A DNA stretch of 64,000 bases from Streptomyces sp. S.PB5 (GCF_030403745.1 NZ_JAQMWP010000005.1:434001-498000), one strand, 5' to 3'. Shown: positions 7,950 to 15,966, numbered from the stretch's first letter. Numbers and translations are program-made. The notes: a model not told the origin generated them from the letters alone.

Positions 7950-8246
7950 CGCGTCCGGATGGTCGTCCTCCCGGTGCTCACGAACGTCCGCGTCGAGGAG
8001 GACGCCGACTGCGCGGCCCAGGTCACCCTCCTCAACGAGCTGCTCGCGAAAGCGGTGGCCGACCTCGACGAGCCGCGCTCGCCGCTGCTGCCGGCGTCGC
8101 CGCCGGGGGCGAACGACTTCAGGGTCGCCACGTACGACGGCACGCATCCGAACGCCGACGGCGAGCACAAGATCGCGGCGGCTTTCGCGGAGGCGATGTA
8201 CCAGGCGTGGGGGTGGGGACAACCGTACGAGACCGGAACAGGCTGA
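7950..8246 (+). pseudogene. C-terminal remnant of a second SGNH hydrolase
   Basis: From RVRMVVLPV to the stop, this 98-codon stretch is collinear with the last part of the intact SGNH hydrolase ending at 4998, including LFNELLAK/LLNELLAK, VADLDEPRS, TYDGTHPN and GEHKIAAAFAEAMYQ. The nucleophile block and first half are absent. The break coincides with the end of the leftward membrane-protein fragment. The remnant keeps block V but cannot be a functional hydrolase. Confidence 0.8.
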
Positions 8247-8331
8247 CTGAGTATCGGCGTACCCCCGACTACCCTGCGTATCGTTGTACTGCGCGGCTGC
8301 ACCTGTCCGTGAGGCAGCGAGGAGCGCCACG

Positions 8332-8928
8332 ATGACCGTCGTAGAGACCGACAGGATCGAGACTGCCGACGCCGACGCCAACACAGCGCGCTTGGACGAG
8401 TGGTTCGAGCGGCTGGAGCGGATGCCCGTCCCCGAGGGATACAAGGCCGAGATCGTCGGGGGCAACGTCCATACGACGCCGCAGCGGAGCGCTCACTGGG
8501 AGATCATTCGCGGGTTCCTTTGGGCTCTTGAGGACCGGTTCGGCAGGGGGGTCAAGGTGTTCTCGGACGTCCGCATCGACTTCCCGGGCCACGAGAACGG
8601 CTTCTGCCCGGATGTCGCCCTGCTCAGGGACTCCGCGAAGCAGGATGACACGGGTCACTGGCGCTGGCAGGACGTCGTGTTCGTCGCCGAGGTCATCTCC
8701 AAGGGCACGGCCGCCAACGATTACGGTCCGAAGAGGCTCGCCTACGCGGAGGCGGAGGTCCCCCTGTACGTGATCGCCGATCCCTACCAGGGACGCTGCC
8801 ACGTCTACACCGACCCCAAGCAGGGCGACTACGCCGAGCCCACGAAGGTCGACTTCGGCACCGACCTCGACCTGACCGGCACCGTCGTCGACCTCGTCCT
8901 CAAGACCGACGTTTTCCCCCGGGACTGA
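8332..8928 (+). CDS. Uma2-family endonuclease (intact paralogue)
   Basis: 198 residues from the ATG at 8332 (SD GAGGAG). Restriction-endonuclease-like fold motifs: VFSDVRIDF, FCPDVALLRD (Asp), FVAEVISKGTAANDYGPKR (Glu and Lys of the PD-(D/E)xK site) and AEAEVPLYVIAD. The leader from about 8273 to the start codon is nearly identical to that of the broken copy at 5886, so the duplication included regulatory DNA. Biological target unknown; such genes are abundant in Streptomyces and cyanobacteria. The 3' end overlaps the convergent gene at 8900. Confidence 0.88.
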   Translation: MTVVETDRIETADADANTARLDEWFERLERMPVPEGYKAEIVGGNVHTTPQRSAHWEIIRGFLWALEDRFGRGVKVFSDVRIDFPGHENGFCPDVALLRDSAKQDDTGHWRWQDVVFVAEVISKGTAANDYGPKRLAYAEAEVPLYVIADPYQGRCHVYTDPKQGDYAEPTKVDFGTDLDLTGTVVDLVLKTDVFPRD

Positions 8929-9328
8929 GCCGACACCCCACCTCCCACAACAACTCCCCGTCCACGAACGGCACTCCGGCCGACGGTACCGACCGCCACC
9001 CCAGCGGCCAGGTGATCCCGGTCAGTGCGGGCACACCCACATAGGCCGTGCCTCCATGACTGCGCGTCAGCACCCGTACGCCCGGCGGCCATGCATAGGC
9101 GCCGCCGGTTTGCGGGGGCAACAGGAAGTACATGTTCCGGTCGCCTGTGGACTCGGTGACGATCGGTCCCGCGTCGAAGTCGGTACAGCGCAGCAGCTCG
9201 GAGGCGACGCGCTCGGCCAGCGGCTCCCTCATGCGTACGGCGTCGAAGTGCACGCCGGCGAGGCGGAGGGCGTGACCGGCGTCGGGGATCCACAGCGGGA
9301 TCCAGGGGGCGTTGATTCTCTCGTTCAT
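8900..9328 (-). CDS. Hypothetical protein next to XRE/DUF397 pair
   Basis: 142 residues. Stretches such as HALRLAGVHFDAVRM, GDRNMYFLLPPQTGGAYAWP and GGTAYVGVPALTG occur in small Streptomyces proteins encoded beside XRE-DUF397 pairs. They weakly recall the N-terminal part of primase/polymerase-like proteins, but no catalytic motif is present. It is divergent from the XRE gene with 83 bp between starts. Function unknown. Confidence 0.65.
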   Translation of the reverse strand: MNERINAPWIPLWIPDAGHALRLAGVHFDAVRMREPLAERVASELLRCTDFDAGPIVTESTGDRNMYFLLPPQTGGAYAWPPGVRVLTRSHGGTAYVGVPALTGITWPLGWRSVPSAGVPFVDGELLWEVGCRLSPGGKRRS

Positions 9329-9370
9329 GACGCAAAGGGTTCCGCTCGCTCACATACTGTGACCAGGGGT

Positions 9371-9383
9371 ACGGAAGTTCCGT
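9371..9383. promoter_or_regulatory. Palindrome ACGGAA-G-TTCCGT upstream of XRE gene
   Basis: A perfect 6-bp inverted repeat with a one-base centre, 28 bp upstream of the GTG start at 9412 and between two divergent genes. Its size and position fit an autoregulatory operator for the XRE protein. Binding is inferred from position only. Confidence 0.4.
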
Positions 9384-9411
9384 GCGCGGCTGTGCACTTG
9401 GGGAGGCGGTT

Positions 9412-10224
9412 GTGCACGCGGGTGATCGCGGGTCCGGGAACCTGGAGATGTTCGGCTCGTTGCTGCGGTTCTTCCGTGAGCGGGCGGGGGTGACGCAGGA
9501 GGCGCTGGCTCAGTACGTCGGGTACTCCAAGTCCCAAGTAGCCATGGTGGAGCGGGGAGAGCGGGCACCCAAGGGACAGTTCGTGGAGATCGCGGATGAA
9601 CGGCTCGGTGCACAAGGTGCACTGCTCGCCGCAGCGCGGAAGCTCCGGGTCAGCCGATTTCCGTCCTGGTTCGAGGACTACGCGGAGTTGGAGGCGAGGG
9701 CCACCGCGATCTACATGTACACCACCCATGTGATCCCGGGCCTGCTCCAGACCGAGGCATACGCACTGGCCACCTTCGAGGTCCATCGACCGTCCTTGGA
9801 GGACGAGGAGATCGAAACCCGGCTGGCTGCACGCCTGGACCGGCAACGGGTCCTGGAGCGCAGACCCGCGCCGGTCGTCGGCTTCGTACTGGAAGAGCAC
9901 ATCCTCAGGCGCCCGCTCGGAGGCGGCCAGGCCCTCAAGGAGCAACTGGGCCACATCCTCAACATCGGCCGGCGCCGCAACGTCGAGATCCAGGTGATGC
10001 GGACCGGCCGCCAGAATCACGCGGGTCTCGACGGACCCATGATCCTGCTGGAGGCCGAAGACCCCGATCGCATCGCGTACGTAGAGGGCCCGCACAATGG
10101 CTACTTCGTCAGCCAGCAACCTGAGTTGGGCCAGATGTTCGCACGGTATGGCATTCTGCGAGCGCAGGCCCTCGATCCCGAGGAGTCGGCGCAGTTGATC
10201 AGCGAGGTGGCAGGCAGGCTATGA
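9412..10224 (+). CDS. XRE-family regulator with DUF5753 domain
   Basis: 270 residues from GTG 9412, preferred because GGGGAGG lies 6 bp upstream; an in-frame start at 9382 lacks this. The N-terminal Cro/C1 helix-turn-helix reads FFRERAGVTQEALAQYVGYS, then KSQVAMVERGERAP. The C-terminal DUF5753 region contains IPGLLQTEAYA, ARLDRQRVLERRPAP and VEGPHNGYFV. These regulators always travel with DUF397 partners; BldB/WhiJ-type development-linked systems have the same design. The stop overlaps the next start by ATGA. Confidence 0.93.
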   Translation: MHAGDRGSGNLEMFGSLLRFFRERAGVTQEALAQYVGYSKSQVAMVERGERAPKGQFVEIADERLGAQGALLAAARKLRVSRFPSWFEDYAELEARATAIYMYTTHVIPGLLQTEAYALATFEVHRPSLEDEEIETRLAARLDRQRVLERRPAPVVGFVLEEHILRRPLGGGQALKEQLGHILNIGRRRNVEIQVMRTGRQNHAGLDGPMILLEAEDPDRIAYVEGPHNGYFVSQQPELGQMFARYGILRAQALDPEESAQLISEVAGRL

Positions 10225-10403
10225 GCACGGACCTGGACTGGTTCAAGAGCAGCTACAGCAGTGGCCAGGGTGGCGAATGCCTGGAGGTCGCCCTCACCCC
10301 CACCACCGTCCACATCCGCGACTCCAAGAACCCCACGGCCCCGGCGCCCCGAACCCTCCGCCTCACTCCCGCCACCTGGTCGACGTTCCTGAAGTCCCTC
10401 TAG
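10221..10403 (+). CDS. DUF397 domain protein
   Basis: 60 residues with the family pattern DLDWFKSSYSSGQGGECLEVA, then VHIRDSKNP and TPATWSTFLKSL. It is translationally coupled (ATGA) to the XRE gene. In studied pairs the DUF397 protein antagonises or modulates its XRE partner. The stop codon lies in CTAG, which also supplies the stop of the convergent SnoaL gene. Confidence 0.93.
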   Translation: MSTDLDWFKSSYSSGQGGECLEVALTPTTVHIRDSKNPTAPAPRTLRLTPATWSTFLKSL

Positions 10404-11338
10404 AACATCCCGTTGTCGTTCGCCGAAGTCGCCGGCACGTCCTGGATCACATCCCAGTGCTCGACGATCTTCCCGCCCCGCACGCGGAACAGATCCACGA
10501 TCGCCTGCCCCCGCTCCCCCGGCGCGTTCACGTAGTGGCTGTGGACGGCGACCAGATCGCCCTCGGCGATGACCCGCTTCGGCGTGACCTTCAGCTGCGG
10601 GAACTGCTTGAAGTACCCGCCCAGGCCCGCCTTCGCACCGTCCACGCCGTTCGGGATGTTCGGGTTGTGCTGCTCGTACTCGGAGCTCCAGTACCGGTCG
10701 AGTGCCGACAGGTCCTTCTTCACCAGCAGCTGATCGAACGCGGTCGTCACCAGCTTCTTGTTGGACGCGGTGAGAAAGCCCGGCCCCGGCTGGTTTGTCC
10801 GCGGCCAACTCACCGTGGAGAACATGTCGTTGCCGTCGGCGGGCTTCTCCGGCACGTCCTGGCCGACGTCCCAGTGCTCGGCGATCTTCCCGCCCTGGAA
10901 GCGGAAGATGTCGAAGACGGCGGTGCCCCGGCTGCCCGGCGTCAGCACCACGTTCGAGTGCACGAGCACCAGGTCACCCTCGGAGATCACCCGCTTGATG
11001 TCGTACTTGGCGTCGGGGAACTGCTGGTGCAGCGCGACGCCGAGGTTCTTCAGCGTCTCCGCCCCGTCCGGCACGGACGGGTTGTGCTGGATGTAGTCCG
11101 GCCGTACGAAACGGTCCACGACCTCGGTGTCGCCGCGCTCGAAGACTCCCTTGAGGACGCGTTCGACGACGGCCTTCTGGTAGCCGGGGCGGGCGTGATC
11201 CGCGCGCGCGACGGATGCCGTACCCGGCGCCGCGACGGCCGGTACGGCGGCCGCGCCCAGCACCGCGATGGAGGCCACGAAGGCGACAGCCGCCTTGCGG
11301 ACAGGACGAACAGAGCGAACAGGAGTGGTGGGGGACAC
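10400..11338 (-). CDS. Secreted protein with two SnoaL-like (NTF2 fold) domains
   Basis: 312 residues. The signal peptide ends near VLGAAAVPAVAAPG. Two tandem ~115-residue SnoaL/NTF2-like domains follow, each with the same landmarks: D-(Y/E)-(I/E)-QHNP, then F-P-(D/Q)-x-K, RVI(S/A)EGDLV-VHS and GGKI(A/V)EHWDV. The family covers polyketide cyclases and many small-molecule binding proteins, so the activity is unassigned. The duplication and export are unusual for a normally cytosolic fold. A strong palindrome lies in its promoter region. Confidence 0.85.
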   Translation of the reverse strand: MSPTTPVRSVRPVRKAAVAFVASIAVLGAAAVPAVAAPGTASVARADHARPGYQKAVVERVLKGVFERGDTEVVDRFVRPDYIQHNPSVPDGAETLKNLGVALHQQFPDAKYDIKRVISEGDLVLVHSNVVLTPGSRGTAVFDIFRFQGGKIAEHWDVGQDVPEKPADGNDMFSTVSWPRTNQPGPGFLTASNKKLVTTAFDQLLVKKDLSALDRYWSSEYEQHNPNIPNGVDGAKAGLGGYFKQFPQLKVTPKRVIAEGDLVAVHSHYVNAPGERGQAIVDLFRVRGGKIVEHWDVIQDVPATSANDNGMF

Positions 11339-11387
11339 AGGACTCTCCTAGATGTTGAAACTTCAAGGTCAACTTTCTAAAGGAAAG

Positions 11388-11406
11388 CACTAACTTCCAG
11401 TTAGTG
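11388..11406. promoter_or_regulatory. Palindrome CACTAACT-TCC-AGTTAGTG
   Basis: Perfect 8-bp arms with a 3-bp spacer, 49 bp upstream of the SnoaL-like gene and 88 bp upstream of the divergent aldo/keto reductase. AT-rich relative to its surroundings, it has the form of an HxlR-, MarR- or TetR-type operator. No cognate regulator is encoded next to it, so the binding protein is unknown. Confidence 0.5.
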
Positions 11407-11494
11407 TCAAGACTCAAGATCGGCCAGAGCTCCCCCCAACCACCCCCCAACCACCCTTGCCTAGAGCGCACTCCACGGCGTTGGCTAAGAACCC

Positions 11495-12487
11495 ATGGAG
11501 TACACGCAGCTCGGACGTACGGGACTCAAGGTCAGCCGACTGGTCCTCGGCACGATGAACTTCGGACCGCAGACGAACGAGGCGGACAGTCACGCGATCA
11601 TGGACGCGGCGCTGGACGCGGGGATCAACTACTTCGACACCGCCAACGTGTACGGCTGGGGTGAGGACAAGGGCCGTACCGAGGAGATCATCGGCAGCTG
11701 GTTCGCGAAGAGCCCCGCCCACCGCGACAAGACCGTCCTCGCCACCAAGGTCTACGGCAACATGGGCGGCGACGGCCCCGCCTGGCCCAACCACGACAAG
11801 CTCTCGGCGCTCAACATCCGCCGTGCGGTCGACGCCAGCCTCAAGCGGCTCCAGACCGACTACATCGACATCTACCAGTTCCACCACGTCGACCGCGCCA
11901 CCCCCTTCGAGGAGATCTGGCAGGCGATCGACGCCCTCATCCAGCAGGGCAAGATCCTCTACGTCGGGTCCAGCAACTTCCCCGGCTACAAGATCGCCCA
12001 GGCCAACGAGGTCGCCGCCCGCCGCGGCGGCACCATCGGCCTCGTCAGCGAGCAGTGCCTCTACAACCTCGCCGAGCGCCGCGCCGAGATGGAGGTCATC
12101 CCGGCCGCGCAGGAGTACGGCCTCGGTGTCATCCCTTGGTCCCCGCTCCACGGCGGGCTGCTCGGCGGCATCATCAAGAAGCAGGTGGAAGGCGGACGCC
12201 GGGCCAGCGGCCGGGCCGCCGACGCCCTCAACGATCCCGCCACCCGCGCCCAGATCCAGTCGTACGAGGATCTCCTCGACAAGCACGGTCTGGAACCCGG
12301 CGAGGCGGCCCTGACCTGGCTCCTCACCCGCCCCGGCATCACCGGCCCCATCGTCGGCCCGCGCACGGCCGAGCAGCTGGAGTCGGCGCTCAGGGCGGTG
12401 GAACTGGAACTGAGCGAGGAGCTGCTGACCGGCCTCGACGAGATCTTCCCGGGCCCGGGGCCGTCACCTGAGGCGTTTGCCTGGTAA
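11495..12487 (+). CDS. Aldo/keto reductase
   Basis: 330 residues, full length for the AKR family with a TIM-barrel fold. The catalytic tetrad is visible: Asp48 and Tyr53 (NYFDTANVYGWGEDKGRTEE), Lys85 (LATKVYG) and His130/131 (YQFHHVD). The NADPH-binding end is at PGITGPIVGPRTAEQLE. It belongs to the YghZ/Kv-beta-like subgroup acting on aldehydes; the substrate is unknown. Transcribed alone. Confidence 0.93.
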   Translation: MEYTQLGRTGLKVSRLVLGTMNFGPQTNEADSHAIMDAALDAGINYFDTANVYGWGEDKGRTEEIIGSWFAKSPAHRDKTVLATKVYGNMGGDGPAWPNHDKLSALNIRRAVDASLKRLQTDYIDIYQFHHVDRATPFEEIWQAIDALIQQGKILYVGSSNFPGYKIAQANEVAARRGGTIGLVSEQCLYNLAERRAEMEVIPAAQEYGLGVIPWSPLHGGLLGGIIKKQVEGGRRASGRAADALNDPATRAQIQSYEDLLDKHGLEPGEAALTWLLTRPGITGPIVGPRTAEQLESALRAVELELSEELLTGLDEIFPGPGPSPEAFAW

Positions 12488-12502
12488 CGCCCCTGAGGGT
12501 GG

Positions 12503-12578
12503 GCGCCCCGCAAGGGGCGCGGGGAACTGCGCGACCAGCCACGACGGCGCGCCCGCCGACAACGGACCGCAGTTCCCC
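12503..12578. terminator. Twin hairpins in Streptomyces intergenic repeat
   Basis: GCGCCCC-GCAA-GGGGCGC (12503-12520) is followed by GGGGAACTGC (12521-12530) pairing with GCAGTTCCCC (12569-12578). It lies between the convergent aldo/keto reductase and small-peptide genes and probably ends transcription from both sides. The segment GGGGAACTGCGCGACCAGCC recurs at 62365-62384. Confidence 0.65.
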
Positions 12579-12584
12579 GAACCC

Positions 12585-12674
12585 CTACCTACCGAGCGCA
12601 GAGGCCAACGCGACGACGACAAACATCAGCACCAGCACAACGGCCATGATCCGGTTACGGGTCTTCGGGTCCAC
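12585..12674 (-). CDS. 29-residue predicted membrane peptide
   Basis: GTG start at 12674, sequence VDPKTRNRIM followed by the hydrophobic run AVVLVLMFVVVALASAL and GR. It has a charged N-terminus and a single transmembrane helix. It begins 10 bp after the stop of thpR and is probably in the same transcript. I recall near-identical peptides in other streptomycetes. Function unknown; possibly a membrane-inserted regulator or accessory subunit. Confidence 0.65.
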   Translation of the reverse strand: MDPKTRNRIMAVVLVLMFVVVALASALGR

Positions 12675-12683
12675 GCCCCGAGC

Positions 12684-13256
12684 CTAACCGGCCCCGCCGA
12701 GCGCCCAGCGGTCGACCACCTCGTACCGAGGCTGCTCCCCCGCCACCCCGGACACCGGCAGATTGCTCCGGACCAACGCCAGCTCACCGACGGTCCACGT
12801 CCGGCTCGTGAACCCGTCCAGCCCGGAGACATACGGCCGCACATCCACCTCCGACCGACTCCGCGCCACCGTCAGGTGCGCCTTGTACCGCCGGTGCTCC
12901 CCCATCTCCACGCCCGCCTTCCGCGCCGCCGCCTCCGCCCGGTCCGCCAGCAGCCGCAGGGCCGGTACCTCCCCCGCGGCCCCGGCCCAGAGGGCCCGTC
13001 CGTGCCCGAACTGCCCGCCCCCGCTCACCGCGAGCTGGAAAGGGGCGGTGCGAGCGGCGGCCCGCGTCAGCCGGGAGGACAGTTCCGGTATGACGTCGTC
13101 GTCGACTTCGCCGTAGAACGCGAGCGTGAAGTGCCAACCAGGGACGCCCGTCCAGCGCAGCTCCTCCGCCCCCGGCAGCTTCTTCAACCCGTCGATCACC
13201 GAGGCGAGTTCACTGGCGACATCCTGCGGAGGCAGTACCGCGGCGAAGAGTCTCAT
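12684..13256 (-). CDS. thpR: RNA 2',3'-cyclic phosphodiesterase (2'-5' RNA ligase family)
   Basis: 190 residues from the ATG at 13256. Two HxTx motifs define the active site: WHFTLAFYG near residue 42 and KAHLTVAR in the second half. The start MRLFAAVLPP is characteristic. The enzyme hydrolyses 2',3'-cyclic phosphates on RNA ends. It is divergent from a GNAT gene, with only 25 bp between starts, so promoters must overlap coding sequence or transcripts must be leaderless. Confidence 0.92.
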   Translation of the reverse strand: MRLFAAVLPPQDVASELASVIDGLKKLPGAEELRWTGVPGWHFTLAFYGEVDDDVIPELSSRLTRAAARTAPFQLAVSGGGQFGHGRALWAGAAGEVPALRLLADRAEAAARKAGVEMGEHRRYKAHLTVARSRSEVDVRPYVSGLDGFTSRTWTVGELALVRSNLPVSGVAGEQPRYEVVDRWALGGAG

Positions 13257-13281
13257 GAACCCAGCGTGCCACCATGGGCCC

Positions 13282-13800
13282 ATGACGATCACCATCAGGG
13301 ACGGCGGGCACGACGACATCCCCGCGATACTCGGGATGCTCGACAGCTGTGTGGAATGGCTGGTCGGGGAGGGACGTACCGGGCAGTGGGGGTCGAAGCC
13401 GCTCTCCGAGAACCCGAAGACCGTCGAGTCGGTGACCCGGTACATGGACGAGGGACACACGTATATCGCCGAGGTCGACGGGGTGCCCGCGGCCACCGTC
13501 AGTCTCACCGGCGCACCCGGCGCCTATCTGGCCCATCTCCCGGCCGGTGAGCCCGAGCGGTACATCCACTGGCTCGCCTCCGACCGCCGCTTCAAGGGGT
13601 ACGGCGTCGGGGCCGCGCTGCTCGCGCATGCCGCCGAGGAGACCCGGCGGGCGGGCATCTCGCTGCTGCGGGTGGACTGTTACGCCGGTGACGACGGCAA
13701 GCTCGTCCGGTACTACGAGGCCAACGGGTTCAGCCGGGTCGAGGCGTTCACCGTCGGGGAGAGCAACTGGCCCGGACAGCTGCTGGCCCGCAGGGTCTGA
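13282..13800 (+). CDS. GNAT family N-acetyltransferase
   Basis: 172 residues from the ATG at 13282 (TITIRDGGHDDIPAIL). The acetyl-CoA-binding motif A is DRRFKGYGVGAALLAHA, and motif B contains LLRVDCYAGDDGKLVRYYEANGF. The substrate cannot be deduced. The longer frame starting at 13126 runs antisense through thpR and is rejected. Confidence 0.9.
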   Translation: MTITIRDGGHDDIPAILGMLDSCVEWLVGEGRTGQWGSKPLSENPKTVESVTRYMDEGHTYIAEVDGVPAATVSLTGAPGAYLAHLPAGEPERYIHWLASDRRFKGYGVGAALLAHAAEETRRAGISLLRVDCYAGDDGKLVRYYEANGFSRVEAFTVGESNWPGQLLARRV

Positions 13801-13823
13801 GCGGCCGTCCGGGCCGGGAAGAG

Positions 13824-15170
13824 TCACGCGGCCGTAGCCAACCGCTCTCGCTCCCGGGGCACGAACCCCACCTTCGGGTGCCCGTGGTGCCATCCCACCG
13901 ACAGCCGCAGGTTGCCGACGCGGGCCAGCACCAGGCCGACCGTCGCGGCCGCCGCGGCGGCGATGATGCCGCCGACCGCGAGGCCGGCCCGGACGCCGTA
14001 CGCGTCGGTGATCCAGCCGGCGATCGGCGCGCCCAGCGGGGCGCCGCCCATGAAGACCATCATGTAGAGGGACATCACACGGCCCCGCATGGCCGGGTCG
14101 GTGCTCATCTGGACACTGCTGTTGGCGGTGACGTTGACCGTCATGCCGAACATGCCGATCGGGACCATCAGCAGGGCGAACAGCCACAGGGACGGGGCGA
14201 TCGCGGCCACGATCTCCAGCGTGCCGAAGGCGATCGCGCCCGCGACCAGGATCCGCATCCGGGCCGTCCCGCGACGGGCCGCGAGCAGGGCGCCCGCCAG
14301 GGAGCCGACGGCCATGAGGGTGTTGAACAGGCTGTAGGAGCCCGCGCCCGCGTGGAAGACGTCGTCGGCGAAGGCCGACAGGTACACCGGGAAGTTGAAG
14401 CCGAAGGTGCTCACGAACCCGACCAGGACGATGGTCCAGATCAGGTCCGGGCGGCCCGCGACGTAGTGGAGGCCTTCGCGGAGCTGGCCCTTGCCGCGCG
14501 GGGCCCGCTGGACCTCGTACAGGTCGCGCGAGCGCATCAGCAGCAGTCCTGCGATGGGTGCGACGAACGACAGGCCGTTGAAGAGGAACGCCCAGCCGGT
14601 GCCCACGCCCGTGATCATCAGGCCCGCCACCGCGGGGCCGATCAGACGGGCGGACTGGAAGTTCGCGGAGTTCAGGCTGACCGCGTTCTGCAGCTGGTCG
14701 GGGCCGACCATCTCGGAGACGAAGGTCTGGCGGGCCGGGTTGTCGACGACGGTCGCGAGGCCGACGGCGAAGGCGGCGAGGTAGACGTGCCAGACCTGGA
14801 CGTGGCCGGTCAGGGTGAGGAAGGCGAGCGCGAGGCCGGTGACGGCCATGGCGGACTGGGTGACCAGGAGCGTGGGGCGCTTCGGGAGGCGGTCGACCAG
14901 GACTCCGCCGTACAGGCCGAAGAGGAGCATCGGCAGGAACTGCAGTGCCGTCGTGACGCCGACGGCGGTCGAGGAGCCGGTGAGGCTCAGTACCAGCCAG
15001 TCCTGGGCTATGCGTTGCATCCAGGTGCCCGTGTTGGAGACGACCTGGCCGGCGAAGAAGAGCCGGTAGTTCCGGCTCTTCAGGGAGCTGAACATCGAGG
15101 ACTTCGACGAGTCCTTCAGGGTAGTAGCGGTCGGTGCGGGGGCGGAGTCTGCTCCGGATCCCGTACTCAA
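13824..15170 (-). CDS. MFS transporter (MFS_3 type)
   Basis: 448 residues, about 12 transmembrane segments. The conserved N-domain sequence includes NYRLFFAGQVVSNTGTWMQR, then DRLPKRPTLL. It starts at TTG (15170) with GGAGG 8 bp upstream. It follows a MarR gene by 24 bp in the same direction and is probably its target. Family members export drugs or siderophores; the substrate is unknown. Confidence 0.9.
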   Translation of the reverse strand: MSTGSGADSAPAPTATTLKDSSKSSMFSSLKSRNYRLFFAGQVVSNTGTWMQRIAQDWLVLSLTGSSTAVGVTTALQFLPMLLFGLYGGVLVDRLPKRPTLLVTQSAMAVTGLALAFLTLTGHVQVWHVYLAAFAVGLATVVDNPARQTFVSEMVGPDQLQNAVSLNSANFQSARLIGPAVAGLMITGVGTGWAFLFNGLSFVAPIAGLLLMRSRDLYEVQRAPRGKGQLREGLHYVAGRPDLIWTIVLVGFVSTFGFNFPVYLSAFADDVFHAGAGSYSLFNTLMAVGSLAGALLAARRGTARMRILVAGAIAFGTLEIVAAIAPSLWLFALLMVPIGMFGMTVNVTANSSVQMSTDPAMRGRVMSLYMMVFMGGAPLGAPIAGWITDAYGVRAGLAVGGIIAAAAAATVGLVLARVGNLRLSVGWHHGHPKVGFVPRERERLATAA

Positions 15171-15194
15171 AGGGGTTCGCCTCCTTCTGGCTGC

Positions 15195-15632
15195 TTACAG
15201 ATGCGCGAGCTTCTCCAGCACGGGGGCGGCGGCGCGCAGTTTCGCCCACTCGTCCTCGTCGAGGCCGTCGACCAGGGTGGCCAGGAAGGCGTTGCGCTTG
15301 GCGCGGCTCTCTTCGAGCATCGCCTCGGCCTGTTCCGTCTTCGTGACGACCTTCTGGCGCCGGTCCTCGGGGTGCGGCTCCAGACGGACCAGCCCCTTGG
15401 ACTCCAGCAGCGCCACGATGCGGGTCATCGAGGGCGGCTGCACATGCTCCTTGCGGGCGAGCTCGCCCGGGGTGGCCTTGCCACAGAGGGACAGGGTGCC
15501 CAGCACCGACATCTCGGTGGGGCTCAGCGACTCGTCGACCCGCTGGTGCTTGAGTCGGCGCGACAGCCGCATCACGGCGGAGCGTAGGGCGTTCACGGCG
15601 GCAGCGTCGTCGCCATGGGTAAGGTCCGGCAT
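15195..15632 (-). CDS. MarR family transcriptional regulator
   Basis: 145 residues from the ATG at 15632 (MPDLTHGDDAAAV). The winged helix contains SPTEMSVLGTLSLCGKATPG, then ELARKEHVQPPSMTRIV and the wing RLEPHPEDRRQKVV. An in-frame ATG at 15650 with GAGAG upstream is a possible alternative start, but it would place the operator inside the gene. It is in an operon with the MFS transporter and likely represses both until a ligand binds. Confidence 0.9.
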   Translation of the reverse strand: MPDLTHGDDAAAVNALRSAVMRLSRRLKHQRVDESLSPTEMSVLGTLSLCGKATPGELARKEHVQPPSMTRIVALLESKGLVRLEPHPEDRRQKVVTKTEQAEAMLEESRAKRNAFLATLVDGLDEDEWAKLRAAAPVLEKLAHL

Positions 15633-15636
15633 CTCT

Positions 15637-15662
15637 TTAGCGTAACTCATTACTCTCGCTAA
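15637..15662. promoter_or_regulatory. MarR operator candidate TTAGCG-N14-CGCTAA
   Basis: A 26-bp dyad with AT-rich arms directly upstream of the marR start, in the position expected for autoregulation of the marR-MFS operon. The arms resemble operators bound by winged-helix dimers. Assignment to the adjacent gene is inferred. Confidence 0.55.
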
Positions 15663-15783
15663 ACAAGCTGCGGTGCGCGAGGATTCCCGTGAGTCTGGCC
15701 ACTGAAACCAGAGCATCACTCATACGGGTGAGTCGGCAGCGGAAAGTGAACACCGCCCCTTCGCGACCCGGACCCTCGTGTTC

Positions 15784-15966
15784 ATGGGGACCAGCGTGCT
15801 CAGCCTGCGGATAGACGGGGAGCTGCTCGAACGGCTCCGGGACCATGCGGCCAAAAGGGGAATGAGCGTCCAGGACTATGTCGTCCGAACGCTCATCCGG
15901 GATGACTTCGACGAGCGGTTCAAGACCGCCGTCGACGAGACGGAGAAGTTCTACGGCGTCACGTGA
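15784..15966 (+). CDS. Small ribbon-helix-helix-like protein
   Basis: 60 residues. The N-terminal strand LSLRIDGELLERLRDHAAKR, then GMSVQDYVVRTLIRDDF, has the pattern of an RHH (CopG/ParD-like) DNA-binding domain. It looks like an antitoxin, but the next gene is a convergent permease and no toxin is encoded beside it. Probably a stand-alone regulator or orphan antitoxin. Confidence 0.75.
   Translation: MGTSVLSLRIDGELLERLRDHAAKRGMSVQDYVVRTLIRDDFDERFKTAVDETEKFYGVT

Noticed and set aside
15784..15966. Possible toxin-antitoxin operon with the RHH protein
   Set aside because: The next gene is a convergent purine permease and no toxin-sized ORF is adjacent.
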